A stretch of DNA of 64,000 nt from Verrucomicrobiaceae bacterium. GTDB lineage: Bacteria > Verrucomicrobiota > Verrucomicrobiia > Verrucomicrobiales > Akkermansiaceae. Where the stretch lies: positions 46,420 to 110,419 of the forward strand of contig JAIXQH010000035.1 of the NCBI GenBank assembly GCA_027484055.1. The letters are read 5' to 3'. Position 1 is the stretch's first letter; the number at the start of each line of letters is the position of its first letter. Both the position numbers and the translations under genes were made by a program. The notes below the pieces were generated by a model. That model did no database searches. It was not told the origin of the DNA and worked only from the letters and a program-made list of their open reading frames with translations. Below are positions 43,938-53,412 of this stretch, piece after piece.

Positions 43938-45215
43938 TCAGTTTAAGACCAGCCGAACCATGGCGAGGACCGCAGAAGCCACGAGCACGGTCATGGCCAC
44001 TACACCCGCAAGCCGATCCGTCAGGGTGGACTTGGGCCGGTGCATCGAGGCAGAGCGTGGGAAAACGATCCCTGCGTAGAGCATGCCCGCGAGCAGTCCA
44101 CCGGCATGGGCCGCGTTGTCGACGTAGCGGTATTCCACGAGACCGATGAATGCAGTCAGCAGCACGCCCGCCGCCAAACGCCGCCGGGCGCGGAGCGGGA
44201 CGAGTTGCTGGTGTAGCGTCTCGAAAACCAGTAGAAACCCCAGCCAGCCCATCAACCCGCCCGATGCGCCCAGCGTCGGTGCGGCGACATAGTGCGCGGA
44301 AGCGATGCCACCAGCCCAGGCGGAAAATAGGAAGACCATCGGTAAGTGCGGCCAGCGAGCGAAGATTTCCAGCCGTTTTCCGAGATATGCGAGGGCTGAA
44401 GCATTCATCAGAAAATGCACAACGTTCCCGTGGAGAAAAGGCGCAGTGAAGATTCGCCACCATTCGCCAGCGCGGTAGGCGTCTTTTTGCAGACCCGCCG
44501 CTGCAACACCGTCCCAGCCTTGAAGTAGCGAGCCAAAGCTGGCCCATCCGCGGGTGCTCCAATGACCGAAAATCTGCGCGAAAGCCACCAGCACCATCAT
44601 CCCAAGAAAAACCTTGGTCAAGGGAGCCTTCTCCCGCCCCAGCCATGTTTCAAAGCGGATGGCAGGACTATGCTTCACCAAGCGCTCCTCGGACCAGCGG
44701 CTCAGTTCCAAGCGTTGTTTGCGCGCTTGATACCACGGGATGAAGGCGAAGATCACGAACATCAGCAGACTCAATCCCGTCTGGGTGGAATTCAGCATCG
44801 CCTTAGCGGCTAGTAGGATCCGTCCGCTCAACGAGTTTCCCTGATTAGCCGCGATGAGGAAAGTCCCGAAAAACGTGTAGCCGGCAAAGCCGAGAAAAAT
44901 CAGCCCAAACCAGCGCATTTTCCGGGCCGTCTCCTCGGTGTCTGCTTGGGACCAGTGAGTGCGAGCGGTCAGAATGGCGTTGCCCACGCCTTGCAGTTCC
45001 TCAGGTAGGATCATTCGGGGATTTCGCGGATCCCACACCAGTTCGACACTGGCGTCTCGGTCTTCGGAAATCGTTTTAACCAAGGCGGCATGGGAGTCGC
45101 AGGGGTGGTGTTTCCCCTTCACGCTGACCCATCCCCAGCCTTCAGGAGCCATCGGGAAGGCATCCGGCCGCGCCCAGATCGGGGCGCTTGGTTCATCTTG
45201 GGTCGTTTCCTTCAC
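43938..45215 (-). CDS. rhomboid family intramembrane serine protease
   Basis: 425 residues. An extended N-terminal cytosolic part (residues 1-100, with a domain reading EGWGWVSVKGKHHPCDSHAA) precedes two hydrophobic segments and the six-helix rhomboid core from about residue 190. The catalytic Ser lies in GASGGLMGWLGFLL (about residue 318) and the His in AAHAGGLLAGMLYAGIVF (about residue 368); the WRIFTAPFLHGNVVHFLMNA loop with HxxxHxxxN-type histidines is present, so it is likely an active enzyme. It cleaves transmembrane substrates. Function of the N-terminal domain unknown. Confidence 0.9.
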   Translation of the reverse strand: MKETTQDEPSAPIWARPDAFPMAPEGWGWVSVKGKHHPCDSHAALVKTISEDRDASVELVWDPRNPRMILPEELQGVGNAILTARTHWSQADTEETARKMRWFGLIFLGFAGYTFFGTFLIAANQGNSLSGRILLAAKAMLNSTQTGLSLLMFVIFAFIPWYQARKQRLELSRWSEERLVKHSPAIRFETWLGREKAPLTKVFLGMMVLVAFAQIFGHWSTRGWASFGSLLQGWDGVAAAGLQKDAYRAGEWWRIFTAPFLHGNVVHFLMNASALAYLGKRLEIFARWPHLPMVFLFSAWAGGIASAHYVAAPTLGASGGLMGWLGFLLVFETLHQQLVPLRARRRLAAGVLLTAFIGLVEYRYVDNAAHAGGLLAGMLYAGIVFPRSASMHRPKSTLTDRLAGVVAMTVLVASAVLAMVRLVLN

Positions 45216-45239
45216 GCTGTGTTAGCGTCAGGGGACGTC

Positions 45240-45734
45240 TTAATTGCCTGCCGGAGGAGCAGTAGTTTCTGCCGGGGCAGGAGAGGGTGCTGGGGCCGGA
45301 GCATCAGCAGGCACGTTGCCAGGAGCCGGAGTCTCGGTCTGGGCAGGGGTAGGCGCGGATGCGGGAAGCTCTTCGGAAAGTTTAGGAGCTGGGGCTGCAG
45401 GTGCTTTCACTTCAGCGGCCTTTTCGACCTTCGGTGCGGTATCGGCTTTCGTCAGGGTTTTGACTGCCTTGTTTTGTTGACCAATCAAGACCGCGAGCGT
45501 GAGGCTGAGGATGAAAAAGAGTGAGCCGAGATAAACGGTGCCCTTTTGCAGCACATTGGTCGTGCGAGCGCCGAAGACTTGGTCAGTCACGCCACCCCCG
45601 AAGGCGGCCCCGAGACCTTCTTGTTTCGGGCGCTGCATGAGGATGATGAGAGTCATCAAAAGACACACGATTACGAAGACGACCAGCAAGAGGTCGATGC
45701 TTATGGAGAGCCAATTGATAACAGCAAATGTCAT
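45240..45734 (-). CDS. secG: preprotein translocase subunit SecG, with long Pro/Ala tail
   Basis: 164 residues from the ATG at 45734 (MTFAVINWLSISIDLLLVVF). Two membrane helices enclose the family motif LIILMQRPKQEGLGAAFGGG. The second helix is VYLGSLFFILSLTLAVLIG. A Pro/Ala/Glu-rich tail of about 70 residues (APAAPAPKLSEELPASAPTP) follows, much longer than E. coli SecG (110). SecG stimulates the SecYEG channel. It lies 24 bp upstream of the rhomboid gene in the same direction. A longer upstream frame has no leader and was rejected. Confidence 0.92.
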   Translation of the reverse strand: MTFAVINWLSISIDLLLVVFVIVCLLMTLIILMQRPKQEGLGAAFGGGVTDQVFGARTTNVLQKGTVYLGSLFFILSLTLAVLIGQQNKAVKTLTKADTAPKVEKAAEVKAPAAPAPKLSEELPASAPTPAQTETPAPGNVPADAPAPAPSPAPAETTAPPAGN

Positions 45735-45855
45735 AGGCGGCGGACAATGCGTGGCGCATCCGGCCTTGTAAAGCGGCGAGTTTTCGGAAATTTCATCCTT
45801 CAGGGTGGTCAAATCTCACACCCTACCCTAGGCAAGAGCCGAGAAATCTCCACCC

Positions 45856-46971
45856 ATGCACACGCTTCGTCTTTTCCTCTGCCTGTTCCTCATCCATGCC
45901 ATTTCCCCGGTGCTGCACGCTCATCAGGTGGCCTCCGTGGAGTTGGAATTTCTCGAAATCGAGGGGCAGGCGAGGTTGGACGGGGAAATGGACATCGCCT
46001 ACATGCTTCCAGAGACGCGAAATGTCCCGGGCGGGCCGCCACTGAGTCGCGCGGCGGTGATGAAGTCATCCGCTGAGGAATTTGCAAGGATTCGCAAAGA
46101 GACAGAGGCCACCCTGCGCAAGCTGATCCGCTTCAGCTATGCTGGAAAGGACGTGCCATGGCGGGTCGAATTCCCGGATTTTGAAAAATCGCCCTTTTCC
46201 CTGCCTCCAGAAGCAGGGGACACCGCCCTGCTCAGCACGCGCTTACTCGTCGCACCAGTGACTGGACCCGGAGAAATGATGATTCACTGGGCTGGCGAGC
46301 AAGAGACCGAGTTGATCGTGCTCAGCGAAACGGGCGATGATCCAAGAGTCGTGAGCACGTTGCCCGGTGGCAGTCTGATGCTGTTGAAGCGGAGCGGGGA
46401 GGGAGTCGCCGCGCCGGTGCAGACTCCCGTCACCGGTGGCTGGGTGCAGACGGGCTTCCGCCATGTGCTGCCGCTGGGCCTGGATCACATGCTTTTTATC
46501 CTGGGGCTCTTCCTCCTTCTGCCGAAGTGGAAGCCGCTCATGGGGCAGTCGCTGCTATTCACCTTGGCGCACTCGATCACTCTGGCCTTGTCAGTTTTCC
46601 AAGTGGTGAGCGTGCCGAGTCGCTGGGTGGAGGTGCTCATCGCCGTCAGCATCGCATGGATCGGCATCGAAAACCTCTTCACTCGTAAACTCGGCAGGCA
46701 GCGGCTCATCCTCGTCTTCTGCTTCGGCCTACTCCACGGCCTCGGATTTGCCACGGTGCTGGCGGAAAAACTCGGTGGCATCCCTCGCAGCCAATTACTG
46801 GGCCCCTTGCTCGGCTTCAACATCGGCGTGGAGCTGGCGCAGATCACGGTCTTGGCAGCAGCATTTTTCGTCCTGTGGCCCTTGCGAAAATACACCCGCC
46901 AAATCCAAACCGGTGGCTCGATTTTCGTCGCTCTCGCCGGTCTGATCTGGGTGGTGGAGCGCCTCATGTAG
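45856..46971 (+). CDS. HupE/UreJ family membrane protein
   Basis: 371 residues. A signal peptide (RLFLCLFLIHAISPVLHA) precedes a periplasmic domain of about 150 residues; HupE/UreJ-type helices begin near residue 200: GFRHVLPLGLDHMLFILGLF with the conserved His, LFTLAHSITLALSVFQ and FGLLHGLGFATVLAE with further histidines, and LLGFNIGVELAQITVLAAAF. HupE/UreJ proteins are nickel or cobalt permeases beside hydrogenase or urease genes; neither is present here, so the metal is unknown. It ends 8 bp inside the convergent nuclease gene. Confidence 0.85.
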   Translation: MHTLRLFLCLFLIHAISPVLHAHQVASVELEFLEIEGQARLDGEMDIAYMLPETRNVPGGPPLSRAAVMKSSAEEFARIRKETEATLRKLIRFSYAGKDVPWRVEFPDFEKSPFSLPPEAGDTALLSTRLLVAPVTGPGEMMIHWAGEQETELIVLSETGDDPRVVSTLPGGSLMLLKRSGEGVAAPVQTPVTGGWVQTGFRHVLPLGLDHMLFILGLFLLLPKWKPLMGQSLLFTLAHSITLALSVFQVVSVPSRWVEVLIAVSIAWIGIENLFTRKLGRQRLILVFCFGLLHGLGFATVLAEKLGGIPRSQLLGPLLGFNIGVELAQITVLAAAFFVLWPLRKYTRQIQTGGSIFVALAGLIWVVERLM

Positions 46972-49705
46972 CCTGCCAAGCGACCATTTCCGCGAGGCTG
47001 CGTCGGGCGGCGAGCAGCTCGTAATCGTCATAGGTCACTTTTTCTGCCGGTGGCCAGAAGACCGCGCTGGCGATTTGTCCGGCCACCCAGACGGCACAGT
47101 CACTTGCTGCGTCGAGATCTGCGACTTCGAAATCCGACCATTCATGCACCGCCACTTCCGCCTCCGTGGCACCCAGCGTGAAGTAGCATGGCGTCGGCAA
47201 GGCACCGCCGTCCTCCACGATTGCCAAGGCGTAGAGCGGGAGTTGTAAATTCAGCCACAGGAATTTTGCCGCTTTTCCCTTGTCTTCACCTTCATAGACC
47301 GCAGGGCATTCCAAATGAAGATGCACCGCAAGCTGGCTCTGCGTCGTGAGTTTTTTCCGATGCGCCCGCTCCACGCTTGCCACCTTTCCGGTTTTATAAT
47401 CAAGCACCCGCAGCCGCCCCGTTTCGCGGTGGCGGTCTATCCGGTCGATTTTGGCGATAATTTTTCTCTCGCCCACCGGCACCTCGACCTTCCGCTCGAC
47501 ATCCAGCACCTCCCACCCCTCGGCGATCAAGCCCGCTTGAGTCCGGGAAAACCACACCAGCCGCTGCCGTAGGGCTTCCGTCTGGATTCGCACCGCGAGC
47601 GGCGCCCGCTTGCCAAACCACTCGGCCACCACGCGGTCCAATTCAGCGGAAAGCCAGGTGTGGATGACCGCTGCGTCATCGGCCACCCGTGCGCTGAGAT
47701 CGCGCCCCCAGCACTCCAACACCTCATGCGCGACGTTCCCGAAATCTCGTGCACTCCACTCACTGCGAGCAGGTTCGGCACTCCGCATGGAAAGCACATG
47801 CTTCAAATAGTAGCGGAATGGACAGCTCAAGTAATCCCCCAGCGAAGTCACATTCAGTCGCAGCGGCGCAGCCACCACCCGGGGCTGCCATTGCCAATCC
47901 GCCTGCCAGCGCAGTCCCGCTTCCGGCGGCTCGACTTCTCGGAATAGCAATTTCACCCGCGCAGGCAACTCGTCCCGCGCCACGGCTAACATCAACCTCG
48001 ACGGCAGTAACGCATCTCCCGTCGCCCCAGATTTCCCACAAATCACGTCCACGCGGCCAGCTCCAAGCCGGGCTTGGATCATCGCATGATACAAATACGC
48101 ATCGCGTGCCGACCGATCAGTATCTTTGATCAATCCCAGTCGCTCGCGGCTGGATTCGCTCAGCCACGGCTCGCCGCCGCTCCGTGCAGGCACCTTGCCG
48201 TCATTCATGCCGCAGAGGACGAGGTGGTTCCCGGGTTCATGAAAGAGTTCGAGCCAGCCCTGCACGTCGATGACCCGCCCCTCCGGCGGCGTGGGAGTGG
48301 GGCTTGGCTGGTCGGCGAGCATCAGCTCCAGCCAAAAAACCGCGCCGCGCCGGACTTTTTTCATGAGCGGAGTGGCGGCTTCCAGCCACGCGAGCATTTC
48401 CGCCGCCTCTGCCTCTGCCGTTTCATTCGTCCTGCCGAGGATCTTGAGGAAGGTTTCCAGTGAACCCTGGAACGACTCGGCCAGCAGGCTGCTGCGCCAC
48501 CGTTCGAGAGATTTCGCCATTTCTAAAAGGTCCTGCGCGATCTCTTGCTCCTTGTCGTTACGGAACTTTTTCGAGTCCAGCCGCCCTTGGAGATCCTCTG
48601 AGCGCACGACCATCCAGCGATCCCGCAATTCGGCGAGTTGGCGGGCTTTCTGGGCGCGTTTACCGCCGATTAGGACGCCGGTTTCTGGGAGGCTGAGCAA
48701 GTCGGCGATGTTCGCGAAGGATGGCTCGGTGAGGAACGAAGCCCAGATTTTGAGAAATCGGGCCAAGCCGCGAGTTGGCAGCGCCTCCGCCGGGTGGAAG
48801 GCCACCCAGCCCTCACGGGTCAAGGAGCGGGCCAGCTCGCTGCCCACGGCAGGGTCCGCGGCTCCGAGTGCGACTTGATCCGACGGCGTCTGCTGCGTGG
48901 CGATGATTCGCAGGGCTTCGACCGCTTGTTGGCGTGGGTCGGCGGCGACGAGAGTCTCGCCGTTTGCTTGAACTAAGGGCCGTTCTGCCCAGGTCAGCAA
49001 GGGTCGCCCGCTGCTTGAAAAGCCAGCCGCTTCACTCGCCGGTGCGCCGACGAGAACGGTCACCCGAACCGCTGCATTCAACCAGGCACGCTCGACGAGC
49101 GGTGGCATTTCCACCACGCCGGCCAGCACGATTGCTGAAATCCCCTGCGGCATCGGTAGCGACTCTGCGAGTAAACGACTCCGACTGGGAGCTCCCCATG
49201 AGTCCAAGATCCGTTCGACCCGCGCTTCCAACACCGCCAGCGCCGCCCAACGTTCTGCCTCCACCGAGTCCGCCAGCTTACGGGCGGCGGTGCCGAGTAG
49301 AAGACCATTTTCCTGCAAGGTGTGTCTGAGTTGCACCAAGTCTTGCGCCAGGCTGCTCGCCCAGTTCCGGCCTTCTCCGGGTGGCTCAGGAAAGAGTTCG
49401 GAAAATTCGGCCCAGTCGGAGACGCTTTCCAGTGCTTCCACCCATGCCAGTCGCTCCATCCAGTCCGCCGCCGCCGCCTCGGCGTGGACTTGTAAGAAAG
49501 AACCTGGCGTGACCACTCGCGGCGCAAGTAGGGCACCAGCGGCCTCTGCCAAGGCCTCGCGCAGCCGCCGACCACTTTGTGCGGTGGGGACGACGACCAG
49601 CATTTGTGGTAGCTCATCCCGCCGTGCAAGTAGCCAAGCGACGGCCTTGGTCAAAAATGGCTCGTCCCAGCCTAGAAATTCGCGCTCCACCATGACCGGC
49701 AGCAT
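46964..49705 (-). CDS. AddB-like PD-(D/E)XK nuclease family protein
   Basis: 913 residues. The N-terminus resembles AddB/inactivated helicase domains: VVVPTAQSGRRLREALAEAA instead of a Walker A. The C-terminal domain is PD-(D/E)XK: ERKVEVPVGERKIIAKIDRI, RLRVLDYKTGKVASVERA with the D-Y-K catalytic core, and LNVTSLGDYLSCPFRYYLKH, where the Cys may belong to the iron-sulfur cluster; a C-terminal partner Cys pattern is incomplete. It acts with an AddA helicase in double-strand break processing; no addA is adjacent. Probably a repair nuclease. Confidence 0.82.
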   Translation of the reverse strand: MLPVMVEREFLGWDEPFLTKAVAWLLARRDELPQMLVVVPTAQSGRRLREALAEAAGALLAPRVVTPGSFLQVHAEAAAADWMERLAWVEALESVSDWAEFSELFPEPPGEGRNWASSLAQDLVQLRHTLQENGLLLGTAARKLADSVEAERWAALAVLEARVERILDSWGAPSRSRLLAESLPMPQGISAIVLAGVVEMPPLVERAWLNAAVRVTVLVGAPASEAAGFSSSGRPLLTWAERPLVQANGETLVAADPRQQAVEALRIIATQQTPSDQVALGAADPAVGSELARSLTREGWVAFHPAEALPTRGLARFLKIWASFLTEPSFANIADLLSLPETGVLIGGKRAQKARQLAELRDRWMVVRSEDLQGRLDSKKFRNDKEQEIAQDLLEMAKSLERWRSSLLAESFQGSLETFLKILGRTNETAEAEAAEMLAWLEAATPLMKKVRRGAVFWLELMLADQPSPTPTPPEGRVIDVQGWLELFHEPGNHLVLCGMNDGKVPARSGGEPWLSESSRERLGLIKDTDRSARDAYLYHAMIQARLGAGRVDVICGKSGATGDALLPSRLMLAVARDELPARVKLLFREVEPPEAGLRWQADWQWQPRVVAAPLRLNVTSLGDYLSCPFRYYLKHVLSMRSAEPARSEWSARDFGNVAHEVLECWGRDLSARVADDAAVIHTWLSAELDRVVAEWFGKRAPLAVRIQTEALRQRLVWFSRTQAGLIAEGWEVLDVERKVEVPVGERKIIAKIDRIDRHRETGRLRVLDYKTGKVASVERAHRKKLTTQSQLAVHLHLECPAVYEGEDKGKAAKFLWLNLQLPLYALAIVEDGGALPTPCYFTLGATEAEVAVHEWSDFEVADLDAASDCAVWVAGQIASAVFWPPAEKVTYDDYELLAARRSLAEMVAWQAT

Positions 49706-49751
49706 CGACTGGCAAGCTTGCCATGGGAAGAAAATCCCGCCGCTTTCCGCA

Positions 49752-50822
49752 TCAGGCGGGTTTTCTTACATCAAGCCGATTGGCCACAAGCGAAGCGACG
49801 ACGCCCGTCGCCAGGATGCCGAGAATCACGGCTAAAATGATCAGGTTAAACCACTCACCCAGCCACAACTTGAGCCATGAGCCGGCGAGCATTTTTACGC
49901 CTACCACCAGCAGCACCACGGAGAGCGCTGGCTTGAGGTAGCGGAACTGATGGATCATCCCCGCCAGTGCGAAATACAAAGAGCGCAGTCCGAGGATGGC
50001 AAAGACGTTGCTGGTGAATACGAGAAACGGATCAGCCGTGATGGCGAAAATGGCGGGCAGTGAGTCCACAGCGAAAATGAGATCCGTGATTTCCACTAAC
50101 AACAGCGCCACCGCCAGTGGGGTGAGTAGCCATTTTCCCGGCGGAGCCGCTGCCACGACGGGATCGATGACTCGGTCTTGGCCCGGCTCGGCGGCTTCTT
50201 TCGACCACTCACTCCCAGCCCGGACGGCGAAGTGCTGGCCGTGGTAATCCCGGGTGATCGGGAAAAAGCCACTGATCCAGCGGACGAGTGGGTTCTTTTC
50301 CGGATGCTCCTCCTTCTCTTTCATCAAGAGCATTTTCAGCGCCGTGAGGATGAGTAAGACACCGAAGATATAGAGCACTCCGTGGAAATTTTGCACCAAG
50401 GAAGCCCCCAAACCGATCATCCCCCCGCGCATAAGCAGCGCCCCGAGGATGCCCCAGAACAGCACCCGGTGCTGGTAGCGTGGCGCCACGGCCAAGGTGC
50501 TGAACACCATGGCGATGACGAAGATGTTATCCACGCTCAGCGACTTTTCCACGATGTAGCCCGTTAGATATTTCGTCGCGGCGAGCTTGCCATGGTTGAT
50601 CATGCCATCGGCCGCATCAGGCTTTACCCCCAAGCCATACCAGTGGCCCTCATAGGCATAGAACACGAGGACGGAAAATGCCAGTCCTAGAGAGATCCAC
50701 ACGGCGGACCAGGAAAGGGATTCTTTAAACCCGATAGAATGGGATTTTCGATGAAAGACGCCCAAGTCCAGCGCTAGCATCAGCAGCACAAATCCAGTAA
50801 AGACTATCCAAGGAGTTAACAT
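49752..50822 (-). CDS. TerC family integral membrane protein
   Basis: 356 residues, nine or so membrane helices. Diagnostic TerC motifs: TPWIVFTGFVLLMLALDLGV, FHRKSHSIGFKESLSWSAVW, VEKSLSVDNIFVIAMVFSTL (VEKSLSVDN) and LVEITDLIFAVDSLPAIFAI (the D-x-IFAVDS site). TerC proteins are linked to tellurium resistance and manganese or other metal export, with metal-binding acidic residues in the latter motifs, which are intact here. It lies 3 bp downstream of the bioF-like gene in the same direction. Confidence 0.92.
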   Translation of the reverse strand: MLTPWIVFTGFVLLMLALDLGVFHRKSHSIGFKESLSWSAVWISLGLAFSVLVFYAYEGHWYGLGVKPDAADGMINHGKLAATKYLTGYIVEKSLSVDNIFVIAMVFSTLAVAPRYQHRVLFWGILGALLMRGGMIGLGASLVQNFHGVLYIFGVLLILTALKMLLMKEKEEHPEKNPLVRWISGFFPITRDYHGQHFAVRAGSEWSKEAAEPGQDRVIDPVVAAAPPGKWLLTPLAVALLLVEITDLIFAVDSLPAIFAITADPFLVFTSNVFAILGLRSLYFALAGMIHQFRYLKPALSVVLLVVGVKMLAGSWLKLWLGEWFNLIILAVILGILATGVVASLVANRLDVRKPA

Positions 50823-50825
50823 GAT

Positions 50826-52019
50826 TTAGTTTTGTGAAGTGGGATCACTGCCACCTATTGGAAAAGACTCAGGATTTTGTAGTGTCTCATCGTTAGAGGT
50901 GAAACCGATCGTCCTCAGGGCTTCGATAGCGGCTTCTGGATGGGCGGCCGAAAGGCTGATGCGTAAGCGAGCGCTCCCACGTGGCACCGTGGGATAGCGG
51001 ATCGCGGGGACGAGAAAGCCCGCTTCCTCAAGCGCGAGTGAGGCGGCAAGCGCGGCAGAGTTGCTACCGAGTATTCTAGGGATAATCGGGGTCGTCTGGT
51101 GGGCGAGTTGGGCGATGTTCTGCTGGAGCGTATGGCGGAGAATTTTCCCGTTTTCCGAACGAATCAAACGCAAGGAAGCCACCGCCGCATGGGCAAGCGC
51201 CGGTGGCGGCGCGGTGGAGTAAATGAACGAACGGGCGCGGTTCGTAATGAGGTCGATCCAGTCCTGCGAGGCCGTGACATACCCGCCAGCGAGGCCCGCA
51301 GATTTACTGAGTGTGCCCATCTGGAAGCTGACGCGTGCTTGCACCCCGAGCTGCTCGGCTAGGCCCATGCCATGGTCGCCGAGCACACCGAAGCCGTGCG
51401 CCTCGTCGAGCAGCAGCAAGCCGTCGTGCGCCTCGACGAGATCAAGGATTTCGCGAAGCGGGCAGAGGTCGCCATCCATGCTGAAGACCGATTCCGTAAC
51501 GACCAAAATCCGGGCGTGAGGGGACTTGGCGCGGATGGAGCTCAGCAAGCGGCTGAGCTTGGCTAGGTCGTTATGAGGAAAAACGCGCAGCGTGGCCGTG
51601 GAGAGGCGGGCGGCATCGACCAAGCACGCGTGCGAAAGCTTATCGAGTACGACAAAATCGGATTTCCCAACCACCGCTGGGATCACGCCTAGGGCGGTGG
51701 CGAATCCTGAGGAAAAGGTCAGCGCGGCGGCGGATTCCTTCGCCGCCGCAAGCGCTTCCTCCAGCACTCGATGCGGCGGCAGGGTGCCACAGACAAGGCG
51801 GGATGCCGCCGCTCCCGCCCCATAACGCTCAACCCCCTCGACCAGCGCGGCGGTGATTTCTGGGTGTCTCGCAAGACCGAGGTAGTCATTCGACGCGAAG
51901 TTCCATAGCGTGCGTCCCTCACGGGTCACTCGCACCCCGCTGGGCGAATCAAGCGGGCGCTGGCGGCGTAGCAGTCCCTCAGCGGCAAGGCTCCGGAGGG
52001 ACTCAGCAGGACTTGGCAT
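50826..52019 (-). CDS. bioF: 8-amino-7-oxononanoate synthase (alpha-oxoamine synthase family)
   Basis: 397 residues, a PLP enzyme joining pimeloyl-CoA and alanine in biotin synthesis. Motifs: WNFASNDYLGLARHPEITAA, GAGAASRLVCGTLPPHRVLE, LTFSSGFATALGVIPAV, VVLDKLSHACLVDAARLS, FSMDGDLCPLREILDLVE, LLLDEAHGFGVLGDHGMGLA and the PLP-lysine site MGTLSKSAGLAGGYV. Other alpha-oxoamine synthases (KBL, ALAS, SPT) share these, and no other bio gene is adjacent, so the substrate is a family-based inference. Confidence 0.85.
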   Translation of the reverse strand: MPSPAESLRSLAAEGLLRRQRPLDSPSGVRVTREGRTLWNFASNDYLGLARHPEITAALVEGVERYGAGAAASRLVCGTLPPHRVLEEALAAAKESAAALTFSSGFATALGVIPAVVGKSDFVVLDKLSHACLVDAARLSTATLRVFPHNDLAKLSRLLSSIRAKSPHARILVVTESVFSMDGDLCPLREILDLVEAHDGLLLLDEAHGFGVLGDHGMGLAEQLGVQARVSFQMGTLSKSAGLAGGYVTASQDWIDLITNRARSFIYSTAPPPALAHAAVASLRLIRSENGKILRHTLQQNIAQLAHQTTPIIPRILGSNSAALAASLALEEAGFLVPAIRYPTVPRGSARLRISLSAAHPEAAIEALRTIGFTSNDETLQNPESFPIGGSDPTSQN

Positions 52020-52037
52020 GAGCGGCGTGGCGGGAAA

Positions 52038-52949
52038 TCACGAGCCTGCCGGAGCGTCCAATGCCCATGCCAGTAGCTTGGCGGAGTCTTTCCAAATGTA
52101 GGTGGTGGAGGAATTCAGCACCACGACGATGGTGGAGCGCCCGTTGAGCGAGCCACTGGAGACGAGGCATTTCCCGGCTGCATTGGTATAACCGGTCTTG
52201 AATCCGTCACAGTAGGGCAGGGTTTTAAGCAGTTTATTGGTGTTTTCCAAAAGACGGGTGCGGCCGTCGTTAAACTGGAAATTAAAGGACTTTGTCGCCG
52301 TCATCGAGCGGATCAGCGGACTGCGGTAAGCGGTGCGAGCGGCGATGGCCATGTCGCGTGCCGTGGAATATTGGCCCGTGGCGGGAAGGCCGTTGGCATT
52401 GATAAAGTGCGAGTTCCTCATGCCGAGCGAGTCTGCTTTTTGGTTCATCAGCGCGGCAAAGGACTCCAAGTCCCCACCCACATCGCGGGCGAGCGCACGG
52501 GCGACGTCGTTCGCGCTCTTGACCATCAGCACTTTCAAGAGCTCGCGGCGGCTGTAGGATTCGCCGGGCTTCAGATCGAGCTTGGTCGGCTCACACAGGG
52601 TATCGACTTTTTGAATGGTGACGAGTTTGTCGATGTCGCCGGCATCCAGCACACAGAGGGCGGTCATGATTTTCTGAGTGCTGGCGACGGCTCGCGGGGT
52701 GTCCGCATTTTTCGCATAAAGCACCTGGCCGCTGATTACGTCGATGACGATGACACTATCGCCACGGATCGCTGGCGGTGGAGTGCTCGGGATGACCACC
52801 GCACGCGGCGGCGGAGTGGAGACTTGCTGCTGACGATTGGGCAGCGGCGGTGGCGGATTTCCGCCACATGAAGTAGCCAAGGCACCTGTGACCAAGAGGG
52901 CGAGGGCGCGGACGCAAACAAATCGTGACATGCGAAAGATCATCCTCAT
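52038..52949 (-). CDS. D-alanyl-D-alanine carboxypeptidase, S11 family (PBP5/6-like)
   Basis: 303 residues from the ATG at 52949 (a GTG at 52952 and an ATG at 52931 are possible). A lipoprotein-like leader (LALLVTGALATSC) then a Pro-rich linker of about 40 residues. Penicillin-binding motifs: SxxK in RAVASTQKIMTAL, SxN in MVKSANDVARALA, KTG in CDGFKTGYTNAAG. It trims the terminal D-Ala from peptidoglycan stem peptides. The C-terminal membrane-anchor domain of PBP5 is absent; anchoring by lipid at Cys replaces it. It is 18 bp upstream of the bioF-like gene in the same direction. Confidence 0.9.
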   Translation of the reverse strand: MRMIFRMSRFVCVRALALLVTGALATSCGGNPPPPLPNRQQQVSTPPPRAVVIPSTPPPAIRGDSVIVIDVISGQVLYAKNADTPRAVASTQKIMTALCVLDAGDIDKLVTIQKVDTLCEPTKLDLKPGESYSRRELLKVLMVKSANDVARALARDVGGDLESFAALMNQKADSLGMRNSHFINANGLPATGQYSTARDMAIAARTAYRSPLIRSMTATKSFNFQFNDGRTRLLENTNKLLKTLPYCDGFKTGYTNAAGKCLVSSGSLNGRSTIVVVLNSSTTYIWKDSAKLLAWALDAPAGS

Positions 52950-52999
52950 CACCGCCTAAGCATCAAGCCGGAATCCGTGGGGGTGCTGAAACAGAGCGC

Positions 53000-53344
53000 T
53001 CAGGGATTCGTGGGCGGCAGCAGCCCAAGTGACAAATCGCTCTGAATCTCAGGCAGCGCAGGTTCTGGAAAATTGCTCGATCCATTGAAAATCCAAAATC
53101 CCCGTTGGCTCTCTTGCTGGTAGGCTCTCGCCAGTTCATGGCCGCTGGGCAGTGTTTTCAGGTCTTTTTCACGAACTTCCACGACGGCCACTTTCGCCGG
53201 GCGGATGGCATCGAATGGCGCTACAGCGATTTTCGAGATGCGAGTCAGGGCACTGCTGGAGTGCTGTCCAAGCTGAGACATCGGTGTGCAGGAGCTGACG
53301 CAGCAGAGGCAGCAACAAAGGGAAATGGGCAGCAAGCGATTCAT
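53000..53344 (-). CDS. small predicted lipoprotein of unknown function
   Basis: 114 residues from the ATG at 53344: MNRLLPISLCCCLCCVSSCT, a cysteine-rich leader with several possible lipidation sites, best at Cys19. The mature part has KIAVAPFDAIRPAKVAVVEV and ends in SLGLLPPTNP. No domain recognised. It is 68 bp downstream of the phosphodiester glycosidase gene, in the same direction. Confidence 0.6.
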   Translation of the reverse strand: MNRLLPISLCCCLCCVSSCTPMSQLGQHSSSALTRISKIAVAPFDAIRPAKVAVVEVREKDLKTLPSGHELARAYQQESQRGFWIFNGSSNFPEPALPEIQSDLSLGLLPPTNP

Positions 53345-53412
53345 AGAGAGCCGCCAGTTTCCACGAGGTTGAGAATTTGTCGAATCATCGTTTGTTACAA
53401 GAGGGTCAGCTT